Shown piece after piece: positions 34,430 through 42,900 of a stretch of DNA of 64,000 nucleotides; the stretch's first letter is position 1; every line of letters starts with the position of its first letter. The translations under genes and the position numbers were made by a program. This stretch comes from Actinoplanes oblitus (GTDB lineage: Bacteria > Actinomycetota > Actinomycetes > Mycobacteriales > Micromonosporaceae). The DNA lies in contig NZ_CP126980.1 in assembly GCF_030252345.1 (NCBI RefSeq), positions 5,533,501 to 5,597,500 on the forward strand. The letters are read 5' to 3'. The notes under the pieces are model-generated. The model saw nothing but the letters and a program-made list of their open reading frames with translations. It did no database searches and was not told the origin of the DNA.

Positions 34430-36382
34430 TCAGGCCACCATCACCCAGCGGGCGACCGACGGCACACCGGCCCGGTTGATCGCGAACAGCATGTACGGGC
34501 CCGGCGGCAGCAAGGTGCGCTGCGCCGGCACGGTCACCGTGATCCCGTCGGCGGCCCGGGTGAAGTTCACGCTCACCGACCGCTGGTCGACGTTGAGCAT
34601 GTGTGTGGCGGCGCCCGGGCGGATGAGTCGCACCGACCTGATCTCCGACGGCGCCGACGTGCTGAACGTCGCCTTGCCCCCGTAGCCCACGGTGGCCGGG
34701 CCGCCGGTGACGGCCGGCCGGTCACCGTGGAACAGGTACGGCGGCGTGTACACCTCGATGCGCTGCTCGAACGAGCCGCTGATGGTGTTCTTCCGGTCGG
34801 CGTACAGCGGGTCGGAGCCCACTGTCAGCACCCGGCCGTCCGGCAACAGCAGCGCCGAGCTGTGATAGTTGCGGCCCACCGCCGGGGCCGCCGCCACCGA
34901 CAGCGTGTTGGTGTCCGGATGGTAGATCCGGGCGATGTGGTTGTCGCTGGCGCCCCGGCCACGGTAGTCCCGCGCGCCGTTGGTGATCAGCGTGGTGTCG
35001 TCGGGCAGGCCGACCAGGTTCGGGTACCGGGTGCCCTGCGGCAGGTCCGGGCCGGGCCGGAACCGGGGCGCGGGAGCACTCAGGTCGACGATGTCGATCC
35101 GGCGGGTGGACTTGCGGGACTCCCCCACGCCGCCACCGCCGACCACCATCATGGTCTGCTTCTGCACCGGCCCGGCCCACGCCGACATGCTGGTCTCCAG
35201 CTGATCGGGCTCGCGGATGCCGGGAACCGGGCGGAAGCTGTTGTCGGTCAGGTTCCACAGGCCCGGCTGCCGGCCACGGTCCGCCGGGCCGTACCCGGAG
35301 TTCGAGCCGGTGTAGAACAGCACCCCGGGCCGGGCGGTCTGCACCAGGGTGGGATAGGTCGGGAAGTACCTGTCGAGGTCCTTGCGGACGGTCCACTTCT
35401 TCGTCGCCGGGTCGAAGATCTCGTTCTGCGAGCCGTCGACCACCTGGCCGCTGCCGTCCAGGCCGGAGACCGCGAGCACCGACCCGTCGGGCAGGCCGGT
35501 CAGCGTCGGATACCAGCGCTTCTCGTGCATGTCAGCGACCCGCTGGTAGCTCTCGGTGACCGGGTCGAACTCGTAGGTCTCCTTACGGCCCTGGTAGTCC
35601 TGCTTGTCCATGGTCATGTGCTCGGACAGGCCGTACAGATTGTGGACGTCGTCGCCGGTCAGCCCGTCGATGCGGTATTGGCCGCGCTCGGCGATCGCGT
35701 ACTGCCTGCCGTCCTCGGCGGCGTCGACCCAGACGGTGGTGGCGCTCGCGGTGACGGTCACCTTGCCGGGTTTACCGGCGCGGGCCGGCCGGACCGTCTT
35801 GGTCGCCGCGGGAACGGTGAACGCGTCGCCGGCGACGTAGCGCAGGCCGTTCGCCGCGACGAAGACGGTGCCCTTCGGGAAGGAGCGGGGCCCGTCGGGC
35901 GACTCGTTCTTCACCGTCATCGTCCCACCGGCACGTTTGACGTCGGGCTTCAGCACCTCGTAGCGCAGCGTTCCGCCGGCGACCAGCAGCTTGCCGTCGG
36001 GCAGAAAGGTGTGCCCGCTGCAGAACAGGTCGGTGGGCGTCGGCACCAGGTGGGCCGCGCCGCTGGCCGGGTCGAACACCAGCGTCTTGAACGTGCCGGC
36101 CTGGAACTGCTCCAGCTTGTTGCCGGAGCCGGCGATCAGCAGGATCCGGCCGGACGGCAGCAACGCCGCGTGAATCGCGTTGACCCGGACTCCCTTGGGC
36201 AGCTCCACGGTCTGCCAGAAACCGTGTGACTTCTTGTACGGCATGCTGTTGATCAGCTGCTCGTGCCGCCACCGGCCCACCGCCGAGAACACCGGCGGCC
36301 CATTGACGATCCCGACTGCCGCCGTGGCCAGCAACGGCACCAACGCCTTGCGAACGAAACGCTTACCTGTGGAGCGGGTCAA
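34430..36382 (-). CDS. glxA: Mononuclear copper-radical oxidase GlxA
   Basis: 650 residues. One N-terminal membrane/signal segment precedes a Kelch propeller and a C-terminal DUF1929 Ig-like domain, as in galactose oxidase. Candidate site residues are Cys121 (LFCSGHTF), the crosslink partner Tyr141 or another Tyr nearby, Trp290 (EKRWYPTL), Tyr506-His507 (RNYHSSA) and His594 (ATHMLN). GlxA oxidises the glycan made by CslA and is needed for its function. The start is TTG 36382, with GAGAGG eight bases upstream. It converges with the GH6 gene, ten bases apart. Confidence 0.92.
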   Translation of the reverse strand: MTRSTGKRFVRKALVPLLATAAVGIVNGPPVFSAVGRWRHEQLINSMPYKKSHGFWQTVELPKGVRVNAIHAALLPSGRILLIAGSGNKLEQFQAGTFKTLVFDPASGAAHLVPTPTDLFCSGHTFLPDGKLLVAGGTLRYEVLKPDVKRAGGTMTVKNESPDGPRSFPKGTVFVAANGLRYVAGDAFTVPAATKTVRPARAGKPGKVTVTASATTVWVDAAEDGRQYAIAERGQYRIDGLTGDDVHNLYGLSEHMTMDKQDYQGRKETYEFDPVTESYQRVADMHEKRWYPTLTGLPDGSVLAVSGLDGSGQVVDGSQNEIFDPATKKWTVRKDLDRYFPTYPTLVQTARPGVLFYTGSNSGYGPADRGRQPGLWNLTDNSFRPVPGIREPDQLETSMSAWAGPVQKQTMMVVGGGGVGESRKSTRRIDIVDLSAPAPRFRPGPDLPQGTRYPNLVGLPDDTTLITNGARDYRGRGASDNHIARIYHPDTNTLSVAAAPAVGRNYHSSALLLPDGRVLTVGSDPLYADRKNTISGSFEQRIEVYTPPYLFHGDRPAVTGGPATVGYGGKATFSTSAPSEIRSVRLIRPGAATHMLNVDQRSVSVNFTRAADGITVTVPAQRTLLPPGPYMLFAINRAGVPSVARWVMVA

Positions 36383-36486
36383 AATTCATGCCTCTCACGT
36401 CGACAACCCGTGCCACGCTAGAAGCCCCGCTAGCCGCCATCAATCCCTCAAAGGTGGACGAAACCGATTACCCGCGTTTACCCGGG

Positions 36487-37443
36487 TCATGGCAGCATCA
36501 CCAGTTTGCCGGCGGCTCGATCGGCCTCCATGTATGCGTGCGCCGCGGCGAGCTCGTCCAGGGCGACGACCCGGTCGAGGTTGGGCCGGTAGGCGCCGGC
36601 CTCGACCTCGTCGATGACCCGCTGCAGGGTGGCCGTGCTGCCCTTCGCGTCGTCGCTGTGGAAGGCGGTCAGCCGGGTACCGGACGGGATCATCGCGATC
36701 GGTTCGAAGTCGCGGAGCAGCCAGCCGCTGAGCGAACCCGCCACGCAGACGGTCCCGCCACGCTCGACCAGCCGCAGCGAGTCGGCCACCGTGTCCGCCC
36801 CGACCAGGTCCAGCACGTGGCTCGGGCCCGCCGTCCACGGCATGTCCCGGCCCACGTCGAGCAGCACGTGACCGACGCCGGCCGCGGTCAGCGCCGCCGC
36901 CTTGGCGGCCCGGCGAGTGGTGGCCGCCACCTCGGCACCGAGACCGCGGGCGATCGAGGCGGCGGCCAGCCCCACCGACGACGTGCCGCCGCGGATCAGC
37001 AGCCGGTCACCGGCCCGGACACCGAGGGCGTCGACGGCACCCCGCGCGGTCAGATAGGTCTCCGGCAGCGCGGCGAGCACCTCCCGGGGCAGCGTGGTGG
37101 TCACCGGCATGAGCAGCGGGTTCGGCAGCAGGGCGTACTCGGCGTACCCACCGTCGAACCGCCGGCCCATCTCACCCATCACGGCGGCGACCGTGGTGCC
37201 CTCGGGCAGCGCCGGATCGGTCGACGCCGCCACCTCGCCCACGCACTCGATCCCCAGCACCCGCGGGAACCGTACGCCCGGCGAGTGCCCCTGCCGCGTC
37301 CGCAGCTCCGACCGGTTGAGGCCGGCGCCCCACACCCGCACCAGGCTCCAGCCCTCGCGCACCGCCGGGACCGGCAGCTCCCGGACCGCCAGCACCTCGG
37401 GCCCACCGGCCCGGACACACACCACCGCTCGCATCGTCGTCAT
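36487..37443 (-). CDS. Quinone-oxidoreductase-type zinc-free MDR protein
   Basis: 318 residues of the medium-chain dehydrogenase fold. RVLGIECVGEV, then LLIRGGTSSVGLAAASIARG (nucleotide loop), VLDLVGADTVADSLRLVERGG and VVALDELAAAHAYMEADRAAGK place it in the NADPH:quinone oxidoreductase group. There are no structural zinc Cys. It is divergent from an AraC regulator, with only 55 bases between the starts, so it is a likely target. The substrate is unknown. Confidence 0.9.
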   Translation of the reverse strand: MTTMRAVVCVRAGGPEVLAVRELPVPAVREGWSLVRVWGAGLNRSELRTRQGHSPGVRFPRVLGIECVGEVAASTDPALPEGTTVAAVMGEMGRRFDGGYAEYALLPNPLLMPVTTTLPREVLAALPETYLTARGAVDALGVRAGDRLLIRGGTSSVGLAAASIARGLGAEVAATTRRAAKAAALTAAGVGHVLLDVGRDMPWTAGPSHVLDLVGADTVADSLRLVERGGTVCVAGSLSGWLLRDFEPIAMIPSGTRLTAFHSDDAKGSTATLQRVIDEVEAGAYRPNLDRVVALDELAAAHAYMEADRAAGKLVMLP

Positions 37444-37498
37444 GCCCCGAACCATCCGCCCGCCGGCGCCCGGCCGCCCACCGGTAGATTGCCAAGTC

Positions 37499-38251
37499 AT
37501 GCCCGTAGCCCGCCAATCCCGGATCTGGCCGTCCGGCGGCGTGCACCTCTGGTCCTCCGGCGACACCGGCGAGGCGCATTCCCACCGGAGAGGACATTTC
37601 CTGTACGCGGCGAGCGGCGTCCTGTCCGTCCACACCGCACGCGGCACCCTGATCGTCCCGGCGAACCGGGCAGCGTGGCTCCCGGCCGGCGCCGTCCACC
37701 ACCATCGCGCGCACGGCGACACCGACCTGCGGATCGTCTTCCTGCCGCCGTCGCTGGCCCGGCTCGCCCCCGCCCACCCGGCGGTGCTGCTCGCCTCCGG
37801 CCTGGCCCGCGAGGTGCTGCTCACCCTCACCGGCACCCGGCAGCTCGACGGCGGTGCCCGCGCCCGCCTGCACCGGGTCCTGGTCGACGAGCTCCGCGAG
37901 GCGCCGGAACAGCCCACCCGGCTTCCCGAACCCCGCGACGACCGGCTCCGGGCGGTGGCCCGCATCCTCGACGACGATCCGGCGGACACCAGCTCGCTCG
38001 CGGCGCTCGGGCAGCGGGTGGGCGCGGGTGCGCGTACCCTCAGCCGGCTTTTTCACGACGAACTCGGCATGACGTTCTACGAGTGGCGCACCCAGTTGCG
38101 GATCGCCCACGCGCTCGTGCTGCTGGCCGAGGGGCACGACACGACCCGGGTGGCCCGGGCCTGCGGCTGGTCCAACCCGAGCCACTTCATCGCCGCCTTC
38201 ACCGCCGTCGTCGGCACCACCCCGGGCCGCCACCGCGCCACGACCGGCTAA
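37499..38251 (+). CDS. AraC-family transcriptional regulator
   Basis: 250 residues. The N-terminal cupin has GEAHSHRRGHFLYAASGVLSV and LIVPANRAAWLPAGAVHHH; the C-terminal AraC DNA-binding domain has two HTHs, TSSLAALGQRVGAGARTLSR and TTRVARACGWSNPSHFIAAF. The ATG is preceded by TAGATT (37485-37490) with eight bases between. It faces the quinone oxidoreductase gene, which it probably controls. Confidence 0.9.
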   Translation: MPVARQSRIWPSGGVHLWSSGDTGEAHSHRRGHFLYAASGVLSVHTARGTLIVPANRAAWLPAGAVHHHRAHGDTDLRIVFLPPSLARLAPAHPAVLLASGLAREVLLTLTGTRQLDGGARARLHRVLVDELREAPEQPTRLPEPRDDRLRAVARILDDDPADTSSLAALGQRVGAGARTLSRLFHDELGMTFYEWRTQLRIAHALVLLAEGHDTTRVARACGWSNPSHFIAAFTAVVGTTPGRHRATTG

Positions 38252-39222
38252 CGCATCTCCGGACAACGATCCGAGGAGTCACCGAAGGGCTTCTCATCCG
38301 ATACATAGATACAGTCGGGCGTTCCCGGGGACACCGCCCGCACCCGGAACGGCGAGCCGTTGTCGTCGATCCGCATCGTGCCTGTCCGTCCGTGCAGGGC
38401 CCAGTCGATCTCCAGATAGAACTCGACGCTGTATCGCGAGGTGGTAGTCGCAATGAGGAAGCTCTCCGGGTCGGAACTGGACACCACGTACGGAAAGGCA
38501 ATCGGCTTCCGCTCCGCGGGTGGATACTCCTCCGCAAAGGCCTCTTGCACCTTGAAAGTGCGTTGGGGTGGATCGGCGTCGAGGTCGACGCCCATCCAGC
38601 GATAGACGGTGTCGCCCCCACAGGCGAAGGCGACATGCGTCCCGGTGGCCGGAGCCGACCGTTTCACCCCGACGACCCGGAGATCGTGAAGGGTGACCTT
38701 GTCCTTGCCCTCGGTATCCACGGTCAGCGTGATGGGCAAGGCTCGCGCTGGAACTCCGCCGAGCTTCTTGGCCCACTCCCATGGGTCATCCTCGTCCACC
38801 GTTGTGAGCTTGTCCGGCGCGACCGGGAAGACCCAGCCGGTTCCGCAGTTGTGCGCCGAAGCCGAGACCGCGACGTCCAGCGGCGAGCCATCGAACCCAA
38901 GCCCAGGTTTGTCGCTGACCTTGAGGAAGCCGATCCCGATCAGACAGACGAAGGCCACGACTGCACCGGCGAAGGCATGCAGGGAGGAGGATCTCCACCG
39001 GCCGACCGCGACGGCGAAACCGCCGCCACCCAGCAGGACAAGCACGAGAGCCGCCCAGCCGGTGACGTCCAGCAGACCGGCAACGGTACCGAAGACGAGA
39101 AGCCCGCCGGCGACGGCACCGATACGTTCCAGACTCGTCCGCATGCCATTGTGCCAACGCTCACCGTCACCGGATCGCCACTTGGCCGCAAGCGAACGCA
39201 TCAAGCTGCGCGGGCGGGGCAT
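38248..39222 (-). CDS. Membrane-anchored protein of unknown function
   Basis: 324 residues. Two N-terminal helices (GAVAGGLLVFGTVAGLLDV and GWAALVLVLLGGGGFAVAVG), followed by a third (FAGAVVAFVCLIGIGFL), lead to a large outer domain with Cys pairs in ASAHNCGTGWVFP, FACGGDTVYRWMG and TPDCIYVSDEKPFGDSSDRC. The outer part looks beta-rich. Small families of this type occur in actinomycetes without known function. Its stop overlaps the AraC gene end by four bases. I chose ATG 39222; a later ATG (MRTSLERIG) is possible. Confidence 0.7.
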   Translation of the reverse strand: MPRPRSLMRSLAAKWRSGDGERWHNGMRTSLERIGAVAGGLLVFGTVAGLLDVTGWAALVLVLLGGGGFAVAVGRWRSSSLHAFAGAVVAFVCLIGIGFLKVSDKPGLGFDGSPLDVAVSASAHNCGTGWVFPVAPDKLTTVDEDDPWEWAKKLGGVPARALPITLTVDTEGKDKVTLHDLRVVGVKRSAPATGTHVAFACGGDTVYRWMGVDLDADPPQRTFKVQEAFAEEYPPAERKPIAFPYVVSSSDPESFLIATTTSRYSVEFYLEIDWALHGRTGTMRIDDNGSPFRVRAVSPGTPDCIYVSDEKPFGDSSDRCPEMR

Positions 39223-39409
39223 GACCACATTAAACCTGAATATGGTCGATCCGTGACTGATCGAGAGCACCCGGCCCGCAACGGTCAGCGGTTGTCCTTG
39301 CGGGCCTGACGGCGGGCGCCGGCAGCCCGGGTGGTGGCGTGCCGTTTGCGACGGTCCACCGGCTGAGTAATGGGTGGCGGCCGTGATGATCTTTCCTAGG
39401 CTCGGTCGC

Positions 39410-39712
39410 ATGTCGCATCCACTGCGAGCCATCGTGCTCATCGAGACCCGACCCGGACGAGGCGCCGAGCAGGCGGCCGCGTTCACCGCGCTGGCACCCG
39501 TGGTCCGCGCCGAACCCGGCTGCCTGCGCTATGACATGCACGCCGTCGAGGGCGACCCGGACCGCTTCGTGCTGATCGAGGAATGGGCGTCGGCCGAGGC
39601 GCTGCGAGCACACGACGCCGCACCGCACATGCGGGAGGCCGACCTCGCCAACCGTGCCTTCCGGGCCGGGCCCGCCACCATGGTGCGGCTCGCCCCGGAG
39701 CCGATCGCCTGA
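39410..39712 (+). CDS. Antibiotic biosynthesis monooxygenase (ABM) domain protein
   Basis: 100 residues, one ferredoxin-like fold. AIVLIETRPGRGAEQAAAF, PGCLRYDMHAVEGDPDRFVLIEEW and LRAHDAAPHM are the ABM pattern (YgiN/ActVA-Orf6). Such proteins oxygenate or protect quinones and polyketides without cofactors. TAGGCT (39397-39402) seven bases before the ATG indicates a leaderless mRNA. It stands alone. Confidence 0.85.
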   Translation: MSHPLRAIVLIETRPGRGAEQAAAFTALAPVVRAEPGCLRYDMHAVEGDPDRFVLIEEWASAEALRAHDAAPHMREADLANRAFRAGPATMVRLAPEPIA

Positions 39713-39900
39713 CCCGATTGCTGCGCCGTCGCCTGCTCCGCCAGCGGCAGCGGCCCTCCCCGCAGCGCCTCCAGCCACACCCCGGGCTCGGTGATCGGCC
39801 CGTACCGTAGAGGGTTTCGCTCACGCCTCGGCACGACAGCGGCTTGATCTGGAGCGCGCTCCAGCTCCTACGGTCGATCCCGAGACCGGGATCTGGGGGA

Positions 39901-40863
39901 ATGATCGTGGAGTATCGGGAGTTCGGACGGCTCGGCCGGATCAGCGCGCTCACGCTCGGCGGTGGCGGGATCGGCGGGGTGTGGGGTGGCACTGATCGGG
40001 CCGAGGCGACGGCGACGGTGTACGCGGCGATCGACGAGGGGATCACCATGCTCGATCTGGCGCCCAGTTACGGCGCCGGCGCGCAGGCCGAGCGGGTGGT
40101 GGGTGCGGCGCTGCGCCGGCGACCGGCGCCGGACGTGCTGATCACCTCGAAGGTGCAGCTGCCCGACGACGAGGAGGGCGACATCGCCGGGCGGATCCGG
40201 CGCAGCCTGCGGGACAGTCTCGCCCGGCTGCACCGCGATCACCTGGACCTGGTCCTGCTGCACACCCACCTGCGCCCGGACGACGCGGTGCCACCGAAAC
40301 CGTGGGTCACCGCCTGGCGTACGTATCGGGAGCGGGTGGTGCCGGAGTTCGAGCGGCTGCGCGCCGAGGGCCTGGTACGTGGCTGGGGCATCACCGCCGT
40401 CGCGCATCCGGACACCGTACTCGCGGCGCTGCGCGAGACGCCGCGACCGGACGCGGCGCAGGTGATCGTCAACGCGCTCGGCTTCGACGGCGGCACCACG
40501 GCGTTCCACGGCACGCCACCGGCCCACGAGGCGATCACCCGGTCGGCGAACGCCCACGACGTCGCGGTGATCGGCATCCGCGCCGTCGCGGCGGGCGCGC
40601 TGACCTCGGCGCTGGACCGGGTGCTCCCGGCGGACGATCCGGTGGCCACCGAGTTCGTCCGGGCCGAGGCGTTCCGCAAGCTGGCCGCGGACCTGGGCGA
40701 GTCACCGGCGGCGCTCGCTCATCGGTACGCGCTGAGCGTTCCCGGGGTGGCGACGGTGGTGCTGGGCGTGAAGAACCGCACCGAACTCGCCGAGTGCGTG
40801 GCGGCGGCGGACCGCGGATCACTCACCGCGGAGGTGATGGCAGCGATCACGACGCTGCGGTGA
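39901..40863 (+). CDS. Aldo/keto reductase family protein
   Basis: 320 residues of the AKR barrel: EFGRLGRISALTLGGGGIGG, MLDLAPSYGAGAQAERVVG (catalytic Asp and Tyr), DHLDLVLLHTHL and a late VLGVKNRTEL NADPH site. GGGGGA lies just before ATG 39901. The catalytic Lys is in LITSKVQLP. It converges with the KdpE-like gene, overlapping by 17 bases. The substrate is not identifiable. Confidence 0.88.
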   Translation: MIVEYREFGRLGRISALTLGGGGIGGVWGGTDRAEATATVYAAIDEGITMLDLAPSYGAGAQAERVVGAALRRRPAPDVLITSKVQLPDDEEGDIAGRIRRSLRDSLARLHRDHLDLVLLHTHLRPDDAVPPKPWVTAWRTYRERVVPEFERLRAEGLVRGWGITAVAHPDTVLAALRETPRPDAAQVIVNALGFDGGTTAFHGTPPAHEAITRSANAHDVAVIGIRAVAAGALTSALDRVLPADDPVATEFVRAEAFRKLAADLGESPAALAHRYALSVPGVATVVLGVKNRTELAECVAAADRGSLTAEVMAAITTLR

Positions 40864-41530
40864 AGCGGTAGCCGAGACCCGGTTCGGTGATGAGGTAACG
40901 GGGGCGGGCCGGGTCCGGTTCCAGCTTGCGGCGCAGGTTGGCCAGGTGGACGCGCAGGTAGTTGGTCTCGGTGTCGTAACCGGGCCCCCACACCTGGTGC
41001 AGCAGCTGCTTCTGGGTGATCAACCGGCCCGGTTCGCGGACCAGGATCTCCAGCAGGTGCCATTCGGTAGGAGTCAGCCGGACGTCGCCGGCCGCCGTGG
41101 TGACCCGCTTGGCGGACAGGTCGACGGTGAACGCCTCGGTGTGCACCACCGGTGCGGTGTCGGCGCCCGGGGTGGCGCGGCGCAGCGCGGCGCGCACCCG
41201 GGCGAGCAGTTCCGGCATGCCGAACGGTTTGGTGACGTAGTCGTCGGCGCCGGCGTCGAGGGCGTCGACCTTGCCGAGTTCGTGGTGCCGGGCGGACAGC
41301 ACGATGATCGGGACGGGTGACCAGCCGCGCAGCGCCTCGATCACCGCGACGCCGTCCAGATCGGGCAGGCCGAGGTCGAGGATGACCAGGTCGGGTGAGG
41401 TACGGCCGGCGAGGGTGAGTGCGGTGGTGGCGTCCGGCGCGGTGGCGACCTGATAGCCGCTGGCGGTCAGGGTGATCCGCAGTGCCCGGAGGAGTTGCGG
41501 GTCGTCGTCGACGACCAGAACCCGGGTCAC
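40847..41530 (-). CDS. KdpE-like OmpR-family response regulator
   Basis: 227 residues. The receiver has VDDDPQLLRAL, phospho-acceptor Asp in LVILDLGLPDLDG and VTKPFGMPEL. The output domain contains LTPTEWHLLEILVREPG and QVWGPGYDTETNYLRVHLAN, which is the KdpE form. GTG 41530 overlaps the kinase stop by four bases. No kdpABC genes are nearby; the upstream gene is instead a KimA-like potassium/amino-acid transporter, so regulation of K+ uptake is the likely job. Candidate targets are the repeats at 44910-44960. Confidence 0.9.
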   Translation of the reverse strand: MTRVLVVDDDPQLLRALRITLTASGYQVATAPDATTALTLAGRTSPDLVILDLGLPDLDGVAVIEALRGWSPVPIIVLSARHHELGKVDALDAGADDYVTKPFGMPELLARVRAALRRATPGADTAPVVHTEAFTVDLSAKRVTTAAGDVRLTPTEWHLLEILVREPGRLITQKQLLHQVWGPGYDTETNYLRVHLANLRRKLEPDPARPRYLITEPGLGYRFTAAS

Positions 41531-42900
41531 GAGTCGCTCCGGGGCAGAGTGACGGTCATGGTGAGGCCTCCGCCGGGGGTGTCGCCCGGGTCCAGTGTGG
41601 CGCCGATGGCCTCGGTGAAGCCGCGGGCGATGGCGAGACCCAGCCCGAGGCCGCCGTGGCCGCGGTCGTGCAGGCGCTGGAAGGGGGCGAAGATGCGTTC
41701 CCGGTCGGCAGCCGGGACGCCGGGCCCGTTGTCGATCACCCGCAGCCGCACGCGCCGGTCGGTGGCGACGGCGTCGATCCGGATCGGCTGCCGTGGCGGA
41801 CTGGCGGCGCGGGCGTTGGCGATCAGGTTCGCCAGGACCCGTTCGAGCAGGCCGGGGTCGGTGCGTACGAGCGGCAGTTCGTCGGGGACGTCGAGTTCCA
41901 CGCGGTTATCGCCGTCGGGCTGGTGCAGCAGGGCCTGGGCGACCACGGCGTCCAGGGCGACCGGCTCCAGGTGGACGCTGAGCATGCCGGCCTGCAGGCG
42001 GCTCATCGACAGCAGGTTCTCCACGAGCGCGTCGAGCCGGTCGGTGGACTCCTCGATGGTGGCCAGCAGGTCGGCCCGGGCCTCGGGCGGCAGGTCCAGG
42101 CCGGGTTGGCGCAGGCTGGACACGGCGGCCTTGACCCCGGCCAGCGGGGTGCGCAGGTCGTGGCCGACGGCGGCGAGCAGCGCGGACCGGACCCGGTCCA
42201 CTTCGGCCAGCTCCCGGACCCGGGCCGCCTGGTCGGCCAGCCGTTGCGCCTCCAGCGTGCGGGCGGCGGCGGCCGCGAGCCGGGCCAGCGTCCGCCGGTC
42301 CTCGCCGATCAGCTCCGGTCCCCACGCGGCCAGCCGCAAACCGTCACCGGCGCGGGCGGACAGCGCGGGCCGGCCGGGCGGTGGCGCGCCGACGACGGCC
42401 ACCGGGTGCTCGCCGGTGGGGCTGCTCTCCAGCAGCGCGACGGCGGTCATCGCGAACGTGTCGCGGACCTGGGTCAGCAGCCGGGTCAGCGACTGCTCGG
42501 CCACCGGCTCGGCGGTCGCCTGGGCCAGCAGCGCGACCTCGGCGTCGCGGCGGGCGGCGCGGGCGCGCTGCCGGGCGGCCACCTCGACGGCGGCGGCGAC
42601 GGCGGTGGCCACCAGCACGTACACGGCCAGGACGATGGCGTGGTCGCGGGTCTCCACCAGGAACGTGTGGTACGGCGGGATGAAGAAGAAGTTGACCAGC
42701 AGATCGGCGCCGGCCACCGCGGCCAGCGCCGGCCACAATCCGCCCACCGCGGCGGTCGCCACCACCGGAATCAGGTAGAGCAGGGCCACCCCGGCGAGCG
42801 ACACGGCATCGCGGCGCGGGGCCAGCGCGAGAGTGCACGCCGCCAGCCCGGCGCCGCCGACGGCCACGCCGAGCCAGATCCTGCGCGGCCCCATGCTCAC
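41527..42900 (-). CDS. KdpD-like sensor kinase lacking the N-terminal KdpD domain
   Basis: 457 residues. Four membrane helices of the DUF4118 type (AAVGGLWPALAAVAGADLLVN, then FFFIPPYHTF and ETRDHAIVLAVYVLVATAVA) are followed by a GAF-like segment, the H-box LAAVGHDLRTPLAG, the N-box LANLIANARAAS, DNGPGVP and GGLGLGLAIARGFTEAIG. Full KdpD has about 400 extra N-terminal residues with a c-di-AMP/USP domain, absent here. GTG 42900 overlaps the transporter stop by four bases, so transporter, kinase and regulator are made together. Confidence 0.88.
   Translation of the reverse strand: MSMGPRRIWLGVAVGGAGLAACTLALAPRRDAVSLAGVALLYLIPVVATAAVGGLWPALAAVAGADLLVNFFFIPPYHTFLVETRDHAIVLAVYVLVATAVAAAVEVAARQRARAARRDAEVALLAQATAEPVAEQSLTRLLTQVRDTFAMTAVALLESSPTGEHPVAVVGAPPPGRPALSARAGDGLRLAAWGPELIGEDRRTLARLAAAAARTLEAQRLADQAARVRELAEVDRVRSALLAAVGHDLRTPLAGVKAAVSSLRQPGLDLPPEARADLLATIEESTDRLDALVENLLSMSRLQAGMLSVHLEPVALDAVVAQALLHQPDGDNRVELDVPDELPLVRTDPGLLERVLANLIANARAASPPRQPIRIDAVATDRRVRLRVIDNGPGVPAADRERIFAPFQRLHDRGHGGLGLGLAIARGFTEAIGATLDPGDTPGGGLTMTVTLPRSDS

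Noticed and set aside
34910..35130. Possible tandem repeats in glxA
   Set aside because: These are Kelch repeat codons, explained by the protein fold.
36388..39309. Long forward open frame across oxidoreductase and AraC genes
   Set aside because: Low-complexity Arg/Pro/His translation; it overlaps three well-supported genes in other frames.
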